From assembly GCA_902479065.1 (NCBI GenBank), contig CABSNM010000004.1:1-64000 (forward strand): a stretch of DNA of 64,000 nt, given 5' to 3'. The translations under genes and the position numbers were made by a program. Origin of the DNA: an uncultured Collinsella sp. GTDB taxonomy: Bacteria > Actinomycetota > Coriobacteriia > Coriobacteriales > Coriobacteriaceae. The notes under the pieces were generated by a model, which was not told the origin of the DNA, ran no database searches, and worked only from the letters and a program-made list of their open reading frames with translations. Numbering within the stretch: position 1 is the first letter of the stretch; each line of letters begins with the position of its first letter. Of the stretch, positions 18,065-28,054 are shown one piece after another.

Positions 18065-21000
18065 CTACCGGTTCCGGCGCCGCAGGATAACGCCTGCGGC
18101 GATCAGCACCACCGCGCCGCCCGCGATGCCACCCAAGGCCATCGGCGACAAGCTGGTATCGCCCATGTTCGGCAGACCCGGCTTCTCCTCCTTCGACACC
18201 GGTGGGTTGGTGGGCGGCTCCGTCGGCGGGTTGACCGGCGGGGTGGTCGGCGGCGTGTACGTGTTCTTGAACACCGGCGCCACGGCGCCGTCATAGGTTA
18301 CCGTCGCCACCAGATGGCCCGCACCGTCGTCCGTCACCGTCACCGTTACCCGGTGCTCGGCCGCGTCGTACGTCACGTTCTTCTGACCGTCGTCCACCTC
18401 GGAGATGCTGTAGGCGTACGTTCCGGGCTTGTCGTACGAGATCGCCTCGAAGCCCACCGTGCCGTCCGCCGCGTTCTTTGCGGTCTGCAGCACCTTGCCG
18501 TCGGCATCCTTCAGCTGGAAGGAGAACTGCCCTTCCTTCAGGTCCCCGCCGCTCAGCACCTTGGAGGCCCCCAGCTTCACCTCAGTCGCGGCCGGCGCGT
18601 AACTGTTGCTGAACGCCACCGCATCCGCAGCCTTGCCGCCCTTGCTGTAGGCAACCTGCGCCTTCAGCGCGTGCGTCTCCGCATTCTCCGTCACCGTCAC
18701 CGTCGCGGTAAAGACCGTCGTGTCGTAGGTGACGCCGTTCGCCGTCGCCCCTGCCCGCTCGGACACGGTGTAGACGTACGTCCCCACCTTGTCCAGCTGC
18801 AGCGGCGCGAAGCCGAACGTGCCGTCGGCGCCGTTCTGCACCGTCTGCACCACGTTACCGTCGGCGTCCTTCAGGTCGAAGAAGAACTCACCCTCGGCCA
18901 GGTCGCGGCCGGTCAGAGCCTTCGTTCCGGTAATCGTCGCCGTCGTTGCCGTCGGCGTGTAGGTGTTGGTGAAGGTCAGATCCGCAGCCGTCTTGTTCGC
19001 CGTCGCGGTCAGCTGGCCGCTGCCGTCATCGGTCACGTTCACCGTTACGTCCAGCACCGCATCGCTGTAAGTGATGGTGCCATCTTGGCCCGCAACCTCC
19101 TTCACCTGGTACGCATGCGAACCAGTTGCGGTGTACGAGATGGCCTTGAAGGTAAACGCTTTACCCACGTTCGTGGTCCGGTCGATCTCCTGCCCGGTGG
19201 CCACGTCAATCAGCGCGAATGTGAACTCGCCATCGGCGGGCGTCCGCGTGGTGGCCGGGTCGGCATTCTCAAGCACCTTGGTGCCAGAGATCTGGTAGGA
19301 GGTCTGACCCGGCTGGTAGCTGTTCGCAAACGTCATGGTATTGGGGGTGACGCCGTTCTCGGTGCCCTCGCTCGGTTTCACCGTAGAGCTCTCTACCACC
19401 AGCTTGCCGTCGTTGTTGTCCTTCACCACGTAGGTCAGGGTGTACGTCTTGCCGGTGTAGGTCACGCCCGGCACGCCCGGCGCGCCGTCCGTCGGCTGCA
19501 CCTCACGGACCGTGAAGGGAAAGGTGCCCGCATGGTCGAAGGTCAGCTCGTTAAAGTAAACCTTGCCCTTGGCGTCGTTCTTCTGGGTCTGGAGCACCGT
19601 ACCGTCAGACCCCACCAGCTCGAAGGCGAAGTCTCCCGCCTTTAGCTGATAGCTGCCGTCGTGCACGTCAACGCTCTTGGTGAGGGCGATCGCGCCGGAG
19701 TTCGTCGCCTTCGCCTTGTAGGTGTTGGTGAAGGTGGGCTTCGTGGCGTCCGCGCCGTCGTAGGCGACGCTCGCCTGCAGCGTGCCGGCATTGTCCACAA
19801 CCGTCACCACGGCATGATGCACCGCGTCGTCGTAGGTCACGTAGGCCAGATCACCCTTCCGCTCCACGATGGTGTACTCGTGCGTGCCCGGCTTCGCGTA
19901 GGAGAAGGCGTCGAAGTTAACACTTCCGTCCGCGCCGTTGGTCGCGGTCCGGACGGGCTTGGCCCCGGCAAGCTGCTCAGCCGTCAGGTTGCCCTCGTAC
20001 ACATCGAAGGTGAACTCGCCGCACTTGGGGACGATCGGCGTGTTGTCGTCCTTCTTCACATAGCTCTTCTGCGCACCGAGGGCCAGGCCGGTCGCGGCCG
20101 GCTGGTAGGTGTTGGTGAAGGTATCCGAGCCGGATGCGCTCGTCACGATCGCCTTCGCATTCAGTGCTCCGTTCCCGCCGTCCGTGACCGTCACCGTATA
20201 GGTGAGGGGATGGCTGTCATAGACCATGCCCGGCTCCGCGCCCGGCTGCTCCACGATGGTGTAGGTGAAGTCCTTGCTCGCGGCGCCGTCCAAGTCGGAG
20301 AGCTGGAACTCGCGCGTGAAGCTGACCTTGCCGTTTGCATCGTTCTTCGCGGTGTCGAGCACGTTGCCGGCAGCGTCCTTCAGGTCGAAGGTGAACTCGC
20401 CGTCCGCGGGCTTCGTCGTGTGGTCGAAGCCGTCCGCAACCTTGATGGTCTTGGTCGCCGTCAGGGTTACGGAACCCTTTGCGTCGTAGGTGTTGTTGAA
20501 GGTGGGAGCCGTAGCGGCACCGTCATAGGTGACGGTCACCTTCGTCTTGTTGTTGTCGCCCTGGTTCTGCTCTACCTTGACGTGGACCTTGACTTCCTTG
20601 GCGTCGTAGGCCACGCCGTCGACGGTCTGGCTGGCTTTCTCCTCCTTGAGCGTGTAGTCGTACTCGCCCAGGTTCAGGTTCTTGACGGCCAGCTCGACCT
20701 TGCCGCCCCGGTCGTTGGTGCCCTTGGCGACCTCGTTGCCGGCCTGGTCGTACAGGCCGAAGGTGAACGCGTCGGCCGTCAGGTCCTTGCCCGTGAGGAT
20801 CTTCGTCGCCTCGACGGTAACGTCCGCCGTCGGCTTCGAGTTGGTGAAGGTCGGAACGTCGGCCTCGCCGTCGTAGGTGGCGGTCGCCTTCAGCTCGCCC
20901 TTCTCATCGGAGACCTTGATGTGGACCTTCACGTCCTTCGCGTCGTACACGACGGTCGGGTCGGCGCCCTTCACCTCCTTGATGGTGTAGTCGTGGTCGC

Positions 21001-24000
21001 CCGGCGTAGCGTAGTCGATGGCTGCAAAGGCGACCTTGCCGTCCTTCTCGTTTTGGACAGTCTGGACCACGCTGCCGTCCTTGTCGAGCAGCTGGAACGT
21101 GAAGTCGCCCCCTGCGAGCTCACCGCCCGTGAAGTGCTTCGTCGCCTTGAGCGTTACCGAGGTCTCCTTCGGGTGGTACGTGTTCGTGAAGGTCTTGTCT
21201 CCACTCGTTACCTGCGGTGTGGCCGTCAGCGAGCCGGTGCCATCGTCCGCGACCGTCACCTTGTAGATGAGCGCATGGGTGTCGTAGACCATGCCCGGCT
21301 CCGTGCCCGGCTTCTCCGCGATGGTGTAGGTGAAGTCCTTGCTCGCGGCGCCGCCCAGGTTGGAGAGCGTGAACTTGCGCGTGAACTTCACCGTGCCATC
21401 GGCCTCGTTCTTCGCGGTGTCGAGCACCTTGCCGTCGGCGTCCTTCAGCTCGAACGTGTATTCGCCGCCCTTCAGCTTGGTGTCGTGCGTGAAGCCCGGC
21501 GCGACCGCAACGACCTTGGTCGCCGTCAGCTCCACGGATCCCTTTGCGGTGTAGGTGTTCGTGAAGGTGGGGGCATCGGCCTTGTCACCATCGTAGGCAA
21601 CGGCGGCGTCCAGCTTGCCGGCATTGTCCATGACCTTCACCACGGCATGGTGCACCGTAGCGTCGTAGGTCACGTGGGACAGGTCGCCCTTCTTCTCCAC
21701 GATGGTGTACTTGTACTCGCCGGCCTTGGTGTAGTCGATGGCCGGGAAGGTGACGGTGCCGTCCTCGCCGTTCTTGGCGCTCCGGATGGGTTGCTTGCCC
21801 TTCAGCTGCTCAGCCGTCAGGTCGCCCTCGTACAGGTCGAAGGCGAACTCGCCGCCCTTGAGCGCAGCCGGCGTGCTGTCGGACTTCACATAGGCCTTCT
21901 TCGCCGTGAGCGCCACCGAGGTCTCGGCGGGCTGGTACTTGTTAGTGAAGGTCGGGGCATCGTTCTTGCCGTCATAGGTGACGGTCGCCTTCGCCTTGTC
22001 GCCCTCCGCCTTCACCGAGACGTGAACCCTCACCTCCGTGGAATCGTAGGTGATGGTCGAATCGCTGCCAGCGACCTCCTTGAGCGTGTAGTCGTACTCG
22101 CCCAGGTTCAGGCTCTTGACGGCCAGCTTGACCTTGCCGTCCCGGTCGTTGGCGCCCTTGGCGACCTCGTTGCCGGCCTGGTCGTACAGGCCGAAGGCGA
22201 ACGCGCCGTCCGTCAGCGCCTTGCCCGTGAGGGTCTTCGTTGCCTCGACGGTAACGTCCGTCGTCGGCTTCGAGTTGGTGAAGGTCGGCACGGCCTCATC
22301 GCCGCCGTAGGTGGCGGTTGCGCCCAGCGTGCCGTTCTTGTTATCGGTGACGCTGACCTTGACCTTCACTTCCTGACCGTCGTAGACGACGGTCGGGTCG
22401 GCGCCCTTCACCTCCTTGATGGTGTAGTCGTAGTCACCGGCCTCGGTGTAGTTGATGGGCTGGAAGGTAATGTTGCCGTTCTCGTCGTTCGTGACGGTCT
22501 CAAGGGGCGTGCCTTCCGCCTTGTCACCCTTGTACAGAGCAAACGAGAAATCGTTCCCCGCGAGCGCACCGCCCGTAAAGTGCTTCTTCGCCGCCAGGGT
22601 CACGGAGCCCTTCGCAGCATAGCTGTTGGTAAAGGTGGCGAGGTTCACCTTGCCTTTCTTGACCTCAAGCGTCTCGCTCTTGTCATCGCCGTCCTTTTCC
22701 ACCGCCACGCCTGTGACAGTCAGCTTGGCATTCTTGTCCTCAACCTTCACCGTGACGGTGTAGGTGGAATCGTCCATCGTCCAACCAGCGTTCTGCACAC
22801 CAGTCGTATTAGGATCGTCATCTTCCCCGTGGGCCTCGGTGAGCGTAAACGTGTAGTCGCCTGCCTTGTTGAATGTCATGTCGGAGAAGTTGAGGGGCTG
22901 ACCGTCCTTGCCGGTGATCTCCCCCTTCGTGGTCTTGGACTCCGAGGGTGTGTCACCCTTTAGACCGTCATCCTCCAGATCGCCGGCGTCAATCTTATCC
23001 TTCGTCTTCGACGTGGCAGCCAGCGTGAACGAGAACTTCTTGTCCGTCCTCTCGGTGCCGGAGATCTTCTTCGTTACCTGTGGGGTCAGTTTGTCGCTGG
23101 CTTCCGCCGTGTAAGTGTTGGTAAACACCAGCTTGTTGGCTTCGACCAACGTGCCGTCGGTATTTTGCTTCGCGATCTTACTGGTGACGCTATTGCCTGC
23201 GTCCTTCAGATCCGTGGCACCCTGCTTGCGGCCGGTCAGCTTATAGCCCGCGGGCATCTGGTCTGCGCCGGTCAGCTCCTGCACCGTGTACTCGTCGCCC
23301 TCGCTAAGACCGTACACGCGAATCGTCTCGTCGGCCTTGATGGTTTGTGAATAGCCGTTCGTCAGGTTGAACACGTTGCCGACCCGCCGCTCGCCCGCAG
23401 TCCCCGCCTTCTCGAACACTGCAGCCTTGTAGGTCTTCCCCTCGGGCACGGTGAACTTGAAGGTGAACCCCGCGTCCTTATTGCCCGTCAGGCCATCGGG
23501 CACGTCAACCTTCTTCGTCACCTCGAGGCTCGCCTCGCGTTCGTTCGCCACGCGCACGCAGGTGGCGCCCGTGAACAGCGCGTTCAGATTCTTGCCGTCC
23601 AGGTCGGCGCGGGCGCCCTTCGCATTAGTGTCACCAAGCACGTCCTGCGTGATGCCCATACGTAGCCAGCCCGTCTCGGTCTTCAGGCGGTAGGGTTCGC
23701 CCTCTTTGGTGGGCCCATACTGGTAGACACGTCCATTGGCGCCGTACTTGAGATGTACCTCATCCTCGCCACCCTTGGCGTCATTGTTCCAGGAAAGGTT
23801 GTCGTTGCCGTCGAGCGTCCCGTCGGACGTCTGGCGCTGGCCCTTGATCCACGTGAGCGTGTTGTCAATGTCGACCTCTGCGCCAAACTGGCCCAGGCTC
23901 TTCAGGAGCGAGCCCACGCCCACGAACGTCGAAACGCCGTCATCGGGCGTACCAGCATCGGCGTGGACGCCGTAATCGTCCACAATCACCTTGGTGAGCG

Positions 24001-26368
24001 TGTCGTTAAGCAGGAAGCCCTGGGGCGCCGAGACCTCCTTTAGGTAGTAGGTGCCCTTCACGAGCGGCTCTTTACCGTCGCTCGTATACGGGAATATGCC
24101 CGCACCTTCGAGCTTGACCGGGTTGGCGACCGACCTTGTCGTCAGGGTGTCGTAGGGGGTCTGTTCGCCATTGAGCACGGCCTTGCCGTTCGCATCCTCA
24201 GTCACCTGGGTGGACTTGTACAGGCCGAACTTCGCCCCGTCAACGGGCTTACCCTCGGAATCGGTCTTCTGCACGAACAGGCGATTCTGGATGTTCGTGA
24301 CGAGCAGGCGCGTGGCGAACTGCCGCCGGAAATTCTCCTTGCCGTCGGGGAGGTCATCGCTGAACACGTGGACGGTGTTCTCGGGCGTCGCGTCGCCGAT
24401 CGAGCTCGCCATTGTGTAGTAGATGGCCACCGTGTACTCGGCATCCTTGCGGGCATCACCGCTCAGCAGGTAGTAGTACTTGGAGATATCACCGGGCAGA
24501 TTTTGAATCTCTACCTGGTACTGGCCGCTCGTGTTGAGCGTGAAGGCGTGCAGGTCCTTCTTCGCCGCCTCGATAGCGCCGGCCTTGCTCGACTTCTCGG
24601 CGAGGGTGTACCCCATTCCCGTCGATGGGTCGCCCGACACGGCGTACCAATTGTTCTGATCTTTGATATCTGCGTTTGCGCTTTTATCGCGCTTGAGCAC
24701 CACAGCGAACAGTATGCCGGACTCCAGGTCGTCGATCTTGTCGGACTTCGTCAGGTTATCATTTGCCTTGTACACGGTCGACGGCGCGGTGATGGTCTCC
24801 TTCGCAGCGGCGAACGCACCGGTCTTCCACACGACGCTGTCCGCGTCCATACCGCCGCGGTTGATGATGACGCCGCCCGCGTCCTTCTTGTCGCTTGCGG
24901 GCACGTACTCGAGCTGCATGTTACCGTCCGTTGCCGTGAGGCTCGAGCGGTAACCGTTGGGCGCTTTTGTTTCCTTCAGGAGGTAGTGCTGGTAATGATA
25001 CTCTTTATAAAGGTCATCGAAGTTGATAACGCCGTTGTCCACGTCATTTGTGAGCGTCAGTTGTCCATTCGCGTTCGTGGTGCCGGAGCCAAGTAGGTTA
25101 TTTTGATTAGCGGTCGTGTCAGTGAAGTTCTCGTCTGTCTTGTACAGCGCGAACTGAGCACCCTCCACCGGACCGCCATCCTGGTCGAACTTGATGATGT
25201 CGGACTCGGGCACCGTCACGAGGTTGAACTTGAGCTCCATGTTGGAGTCGGTGGCGCCGCGCTCCAGGTAGAAGAACTTGAGGGTGTGGTTGGTGCCGTC
25301 TTTGAAGGTGTTGCCGTCGAAGCCCGAAGTGCCCTTTTTCGCCGCCTGGTACTTGCTCAGCAGCGTGCCGTCGCTTTTGTCGTTCACCTTAATGGCGCCC
25401 GTATGAAAGTTGATACTCAGACTCGCACGGCTGTGAATACCGCCGATATCACCCACGAGGACATCATCGATGAACACCCAGACGTCATCATCGCCGGCGA
25501 ACTCGAAGGTCATGTCCTTCTTATCGTTCGTCAGGCCGCCGTTGGGCTGCACGAATCGCGTGGACATTGAGAGGCCGAAGTGGTGGTTGACGTGGTTACC
25601 GGCGTTGTCTGCCGTGATGCCATTTTGGACGAGCCGGCCGCTTTCCTCCTTGAACACCTTGTCTGCCGCATCGAACGGGAAGAACTGACCCCGATGGGAC
25701 GAATCGCCCACTTTGTCAATGCCCCAGGTGTCATAGACGTCGAAGGCATTCTTGTCAGCGTTGTAGGCTGCGTAGTTTTCGGAGCTGTCATAGACGTAGT
25801 AGCCGTCCTGAACCTTGAGGAGGCCCGTCACGCCAAAATGGGACGTCTTGCCGGTCTGGGCAGAGGAATCGAACAGATAGCGGAGGGAGTCGCCGCCATA
25901 GGTACCGGAAAGCTGCGGGTAGCCGTCTGAAAGCGTGTTGCTGACAATGCCGGGCTGCGGGTTCGTGTTGCCCGTCCAATGGTTGAGCGGTGCATCACCC
26001 TTGCCATCGTTAAACTGGAACCGGTGGCTTGCGTTGATGCCGCCGTTGCCGGAAACCGACAGATGGTTATCCGGATTCACCCAGTAATCAAACAGGTTGA
26101 TTGTTGTCCCCGAAGGCGAAATCGTCGGAACCGTGTGGCCCGAAATTGCCGCCTCGGCACGAAGCGGCAGGAAGAAACTCGCCGTCAGCGCGATGGCGAG
26201 GGCCAGAACAATCGCATATGGTGAGACCGAGCGCAGCCCGCGACGACGGCCACAAGACATGACGGACCACCGCTCGCGCGGCCGGTGTTCACCAGGAAGT
26301 TCCCTGCTTAGACACCCCCCGGTAGCATTATTCACGAGTCGAGACGTCGTCTCTCTGAGCTCCTGCAT
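18065..26368 (-). CDS. Giant LPxTG-like cell-wall adhesin with fibro-slime, SpaA and FctA repeats
   Basis: This 2,767-residue surface protein has a signal/membrane segment at ~45-70 ending AEA. A fibro-slime-type domain follows (GDDDVWVFIDDVLVGDIGG near residue 290). Two SpaA/Cna-B-like isopeptide domains come next, near 392 (KFDQDGGPVEGAQFALYKT) and near 692 (QKTDSEGKPVDGAKFGLYKS). A further Cna-like domain precedes thirteen ~115-residue FctA/Spy0128-type repeats (pattern VT..ATK..TG..L..GEF.F.L ... Y.YTI.E ... TFTNTY). The end is a Pro/Thr spacer, the sorting motif LPNMG, a membrane helix and RRRNR. The start at 26368 has GGGGAGG before it. It is probably a host-binding or aggregation stalk; no sortase lies nearby. 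Confidence 0.9.
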   Translation of the reverse strand: MQELRETTSRLVNNATGGCLSRELPGEHRPRERWSVMSCGRRRGLRSVSPYAIVLALAIALTASFFLPLRAEAAISGHTVPTISPSGTTINLFDYWVNPDNHLSVSGNGGINASHRFQFNDGKGDAPLNHWTGNTNPQPGIVSNTLSDGYPQLSGTYGGDSLRYLFDSSAQTGKTSHFGVTGLLKVQDGYYVYDSSENYAAYNADKNAFDVYDTWGIDKVGDSSHRGQFFPFDAADKVFKEESGRLVQNGITADNAGNHVNHHFGLSMSTRFVQPNGGLTNDKKDMTFEFAGDDDVWVFIDDVLVGDIGGIHSRASLSINFHTGAIKVNDKSDGTLLSKYQAAKKGTSGFDGNTFKDGTNHTLKFFYLERGATDSNMELKFNLVTVPESDIIKFDQDGGPVEGAQFALYKTDENFTDTTANQNNLLGSGTTNANGQLTLTNDVDNGVINFDDLYKEYHYQHYLLKETKAPNGYRSSLTATDGNMQLEYVPASDKKDAGGVIINRGGMDADSVVWKTGAFAAAKETITAPSTVYKANDNLTKSDKIDDLESGILFAVVLKRDKSANADIKDQNNWYAVSGDPSTGMGYTLAEKSSKAGAIEAAKKDLHAFTLNTSGQYQVEIQNLPGDISKYYYLLSGDARKDAEYTVAIYYTMASSIGDATPENTVHVFSDDLPDGKENFRRQFATRLLVTNIQNRLFVQKTDSEGKPVDGAKFGLYKSTQVTEDANGKAVLNGEQTPYDTLTTRSVANPVKLEGAGIFPYTSDGKEPLVKGTYYLKEVSAPQGFLLNDTLTKVIVDDYGVHADAGTPDDGVSTFVGVGSLLKSLGQFGAEVDIDNTLTWIKGQRQTSDGTLDGNDNLSWNNDAKGGEDEVHLKYGANGRVYQYGPTKEGEPYRLKTETGWLRMGITQDVLGDTNAKGARADLDGKNLNALFTGATCVRVANEREASLEVTKKVDVPDGLTGNKDAGFTFKFTVPEGKTYKAAVFEKAGTAGERRVGNVFNLTNGYSQTIKADETIRVYGLSEGDEYTVQELTGADQMPAGYKLTGRKQGATDLKDAGNSVTSKIAKQNTDGTLVEANKLVFTNTYTAEASDKLTPQVTKKISGTERTDKKFSFTLAATSKTKDKIDAGDLEDDGLKGDTPSESKTTKGEITGKDGQPLNFSDMTFNKAGDYTFTLTEAHGEDDDPNTTGVQNAGWTMDDSTYTVTVKVEDKNAKLTVTGVAVEKDGDDKSETLEVKKGKVNLATFTNSYAAKGSVTLAAKKHFTGGALAGNDFSFALYKGDKAEGTPLETVTNDENGNITFQPINYTEAGDYDYTIKEVKGADPTVVYDGQEVKVKVSVTDNKNGTLGATATYGGDEAVPTFTNSKPTTDVTVEATKTLTGKALTDGAFAFGLYDQAGNEVAKGANDRDGKVKLAVKSLNLGEYDYTLKEVAGSDSTITYDSTEVRVHVSVKAEGDKAKATVTYDGKNDAPTFTNKYQPAETSVALTAKKAYVKSDSTPAALKGGEFAFDLYEGDLTAEQLKGKQPIRSAKNGEDGTVTFPAIDYTKAGEYKYTIVEKKGDLSHVTYDATVHHAVVKVMDNAGKLDAAVAYDGDKADAPTFTNTYTAKGSVELTATKVVAVAPGFTHDTKLKGGEYTFELKDADGKVLDTAKNEADGTVKFTRKFTLSNLGGAASKDFTYTIAEKPGTEPGMVYDTHALIYKVTVADDGTGSLTATPQVTSGDKTFTNTYHPKETSVTLKATKHFTGGELAGGDFTFQLLDKDGSVVQTVQNEKDGKVAFAAIDYATPGDHDYTIKEVKGADPTVVYDAKDVKVHIKVSDEKGELKATATYDGEADVPTFTNSKPTADVTVEATKILTGKDLTADAFTFGLYDQAGNEVAKGTNDRGGKVELAVKNLNLGEYDYTLKEEKASQTVDGVAYDAKEVKVHVKVEQNQGDNNKTKVTVTYDGAATAPTFNNTYDAKGSVTLTATKTIKVADGFDHTTKPADGEFTFDLKDAAGNVLDTAKNDANGKVSFTREFQLSDLDGAASKDFTYTIVEQPGAEPGMVYDSHPLTYTVTVTDGGNGALNAKAIVTSASGSDTFTNTYQPAATGLALGAQKSYVKKDDNTPIVPKCGEFTFDVYEGNLTAEQLAGAKPVRTATNGADGSVNFDAFSYAKPGTHEYTIVERKGDLAYVTYDDAVHHAVVTVVDNAGTLQASVAYDGADATKPTFTNTYKAKATNSGAIALTKSVDVHDGSYQLKAGDFAFELVGSDGTVLQTQKNDAKGKVYFNELTFDHAGTFPFTVREVQPTDGAPGVPGVTYTGKTYTLTYVVKDNNDGKLVVESSTVKPSEGTENGVTPNTMTFANSYQPGQTSYQISGTKVLENADPATTRTPADGEFTFALIDVATGQEIDRTTNVGKAFTFKAISYTATGSHAYQVKEVAGQDGTITYSDAVLDVTVNVTDDGSGQLTATANKTAADLTFTNTYTPTATTATITGTKALTGRDLAEGEFFFDLKDADGNVVQTVQNGADGTFGFAPLQLDKVGTYVYTVSERAGATANGVTYDTTVFTATVTVTENAETHALKAQVAYSKGGKAADAVAFSNSYAPAATEVKLGASKVLSGGDLKEGQFSFQLKDADGKVLQTAKNAADGTVGFEAISYDKPGTYAYSISEVDDGQKNVTYDAAEHRVTVTVTDDGAGHLVATVTYDGAVAPVFKNTYTPPTTPPVNPPTEPPTNPPVSKEEKPGLPNMGDTSLSPMALGGIAGGAVVLIAAGVILRRRNR

Positions 26369-26478
26369 AATTTCCTCCCCAGTCACACGGCGACCTGCCC
26401 GCGCGCTCCCCGGGGGCCGAGGCAGTCTGGCACATGCCCGCAGTCGTTCATGGAATACCAACCACAGCATATGTCTCT

Positions 26479-26490
26479 TAAGATATCTTA
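26479..26490. promoter_or_regulatory. Palindrome upstream of the adhesin gene
   Basis: TAAGATATCTTA is a perfect 12-bp palindrome in an AT-rich patch about 110 bp before the adhesin start. It is a candidate operator or promoter site; a clear -35/-10 pair cannot be assigned. Confidence 0.3.
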
Positions 26491-26554
26491 GTCTTTTTCT
26501 ATGACAGTTTTTGTCTCATTACCGATGAAATCGGCTCAGCCCCTTTGTCGCATT

Positions 26555-27982
26555 CTAGAGCGTGTGGAGCAGGGCGATGAGAAAGCGGATGCCTTGGAGG
26601 TAGGCGCGACGGGTGACGCGCTCGTTGGTGCCGTGGACGCCGCGGTCGCATTCGTCATCGTCGACCACAAAGGCGGAGAAGCGGATGCACTCGTGGCAAA
26701 TGCGCTGGTAGTTGGCGGCATCGGTTGCGCCAATCACGGTCGAGGGCACGATGTCAATCGGCTCTTGGCCCACCGCGGGCGATCCGTTTTCCTCCGTCCC
26801 CTTTGGATCACGGAAATAGCGGGCGGCGATGGCGCGAACGGCCTCGAGCCCCGGTCCACCGACACGCGGAGACGGCGAAGGCTCGGAGCTGCCGGGGCCC
26901 AGCTCCACTTCGACACAACCGGCAAGGTCCGCCCCGGCAACCGCCTCACGGCAGCGCGCCACAACGTCGACCACGCTCGTACCCTCGAGCATGCGGAAGT
27001 TAATGTTGGCCCACATATCCTGCGGCATTACGTTGGCGCCGGTGCTGCCACCCTCGATCTGCGTGGGCGCGCAGGTGGTCGTCACCAGCGGATAGAGCTT
27101 TTTGCTGGCGAGGCAATCGCGGACAATGGCATCCCCGTTGGCGGCAATTTCATCGGCCGTGTAGAGCCCCAACTCGACGAGTTGAGCGGCAAGCAAGTCG
27201 GTCACGCGCGTCGGCCACTCGATATCGCAGATTGCGGTGATGGCACGGCTGAGCACCTCGAGCGATGTGCCGCCGTAGGGGTTGGACGAATGCCCGCCCT
27301 CACTCTTCGTCTTGAGTATGATATCGGCGTAACCCTTCTCCGCGAGGTCGGCATGCATAAGCCAGCCCTCGCCCGCGCCATACTCGGCAGCCGAAACAAT
27401 ACGGTAGTCACCCTCGTCGATCAGATATTCAAGTTCAACGCCACGCTCCTCGAGCACACGACCGATCGCCCCCGCGCCGTACTGCGTGGTTTCCTCGTCC
27501 TGGCCAAAGGCGAGCAGCAGGGTACGCTTGTGCTCCCAGCCGTGCGCGAGCGCATACTCAACCGCCTCGAGAATGCCTGCGACCTGGTCTTTCATATCGA
27601 TGGCGCCGCGACCCCAAATGTAGGTGTCGTCCACATGTCCGCTAAAGGGGGCATGCGTCCAGTCAGCCTCGGTGCCGGGTACCACGGGAACCACGTCCAT
27701 GTGGCCCATGATCATAATGGGCTTGAGGGCAGGGTCGGAACCGCCAAGCGTCACCAATAGCGAATGGTCGATAAGCTCGACCTTACCCGCCGTAAATACG
27801 TGCGGCCAAGCCTGCTGCATATACGCGCGCAGGTCGTCGAACGGCTGCCAGTCCACCGCCTCGGCATCCATACTCGAAATGGTCGGAAACGACAGCACAC
27901 GGCCCAGGCGCTCGCATGCGCCGGCCTCGTCTATACCGACAAAATCATCCTCATGCGCAAAGAAGCGCCAAACCTCGGCCAT
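26555..27982 (-). CDS. M20-family metallopeptidase/amidohydrolase
   Basis: The 475-residue protein belongs to the M20 (carboxypeptidase/ArgE/DapE-like) zinc hydrolases. Metal ligands are visible in IIMGHMDVVP, in DTYIWGRGAIDMKDQ and in AFGQDEETTQYG, where the EE pair includes the catalytic base. Length and layout resemble the long PM20D1/carboxypeptidase S-like branch, which cleaves N-acyl amino acids or dipeptides. The ATG at 27982 has GAAAGGA upstream. It follows the amino-acid ABC ATPase by 72 bp, and a hairpin at 28007-28031 lies in that gap. Co-transcription would let imported peptides or acyl-amino acids be hydrolysed. The substrate is unknown. Confidence 0.88.
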   Translation of the reverse strand: MAEVWRFFAHEDDFVGIDEAGACERLGRVLSFPTISSMDAEAVDWQPFDDLRAYMQQAWPHVFTAGKVELIDHSLLVTLGGSDPALKPIMIMGHMDVVPVVPGTEADWTHAPFSGHVDDTYIWGRGAIDMKDQVAGILEAVEYALAHGWEHKRTLLLAFGQDEETTQYGAGAIGRVLEERGVELEYLIDEGDYRIVSAAEYGAGEGWLMHADLAEKGYADIILKTKSEGGHSSNPYGGTSLEVLSRAITAICDIEWPTRVTDLLAAQLVELGLYTADEIAANGDAIVRDCLASKKLYPLVTTTCAPTQIEGGSTGANVMPQDMWANINFRMLEGTSVVDVVARCREAVAGADLAGCVEVELGPGSSEPSPSPRVGGPGLEAVRAIAARYFRDPKGTEENGSPAVGQEPIDIVPSTVIGATDAANYQRICHECIRFSAFVVDDDECDRGVHGTNERVTRRAYLQGIRFLIALLHTL

Positions 27983-28054
27983 GACATCCTTTCGATTGTG
28001 ATGACGAGGGCCGCCCCACCGGAGCGGCCCTGCCACGTAAGCGTTTGCGGTCGG

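Noticed and set aside
19661..22963. A 1,100-codon open frame on the plus strand inside the adhesin region
   Set aside because: It is antisense to the adhesin; the frame stays open because the adhesin's repeated GC-rich codons avoid stops in that register. Its product is low-complexity Val/Gly/Arg text with no family pattern and no ribosome-binding site.
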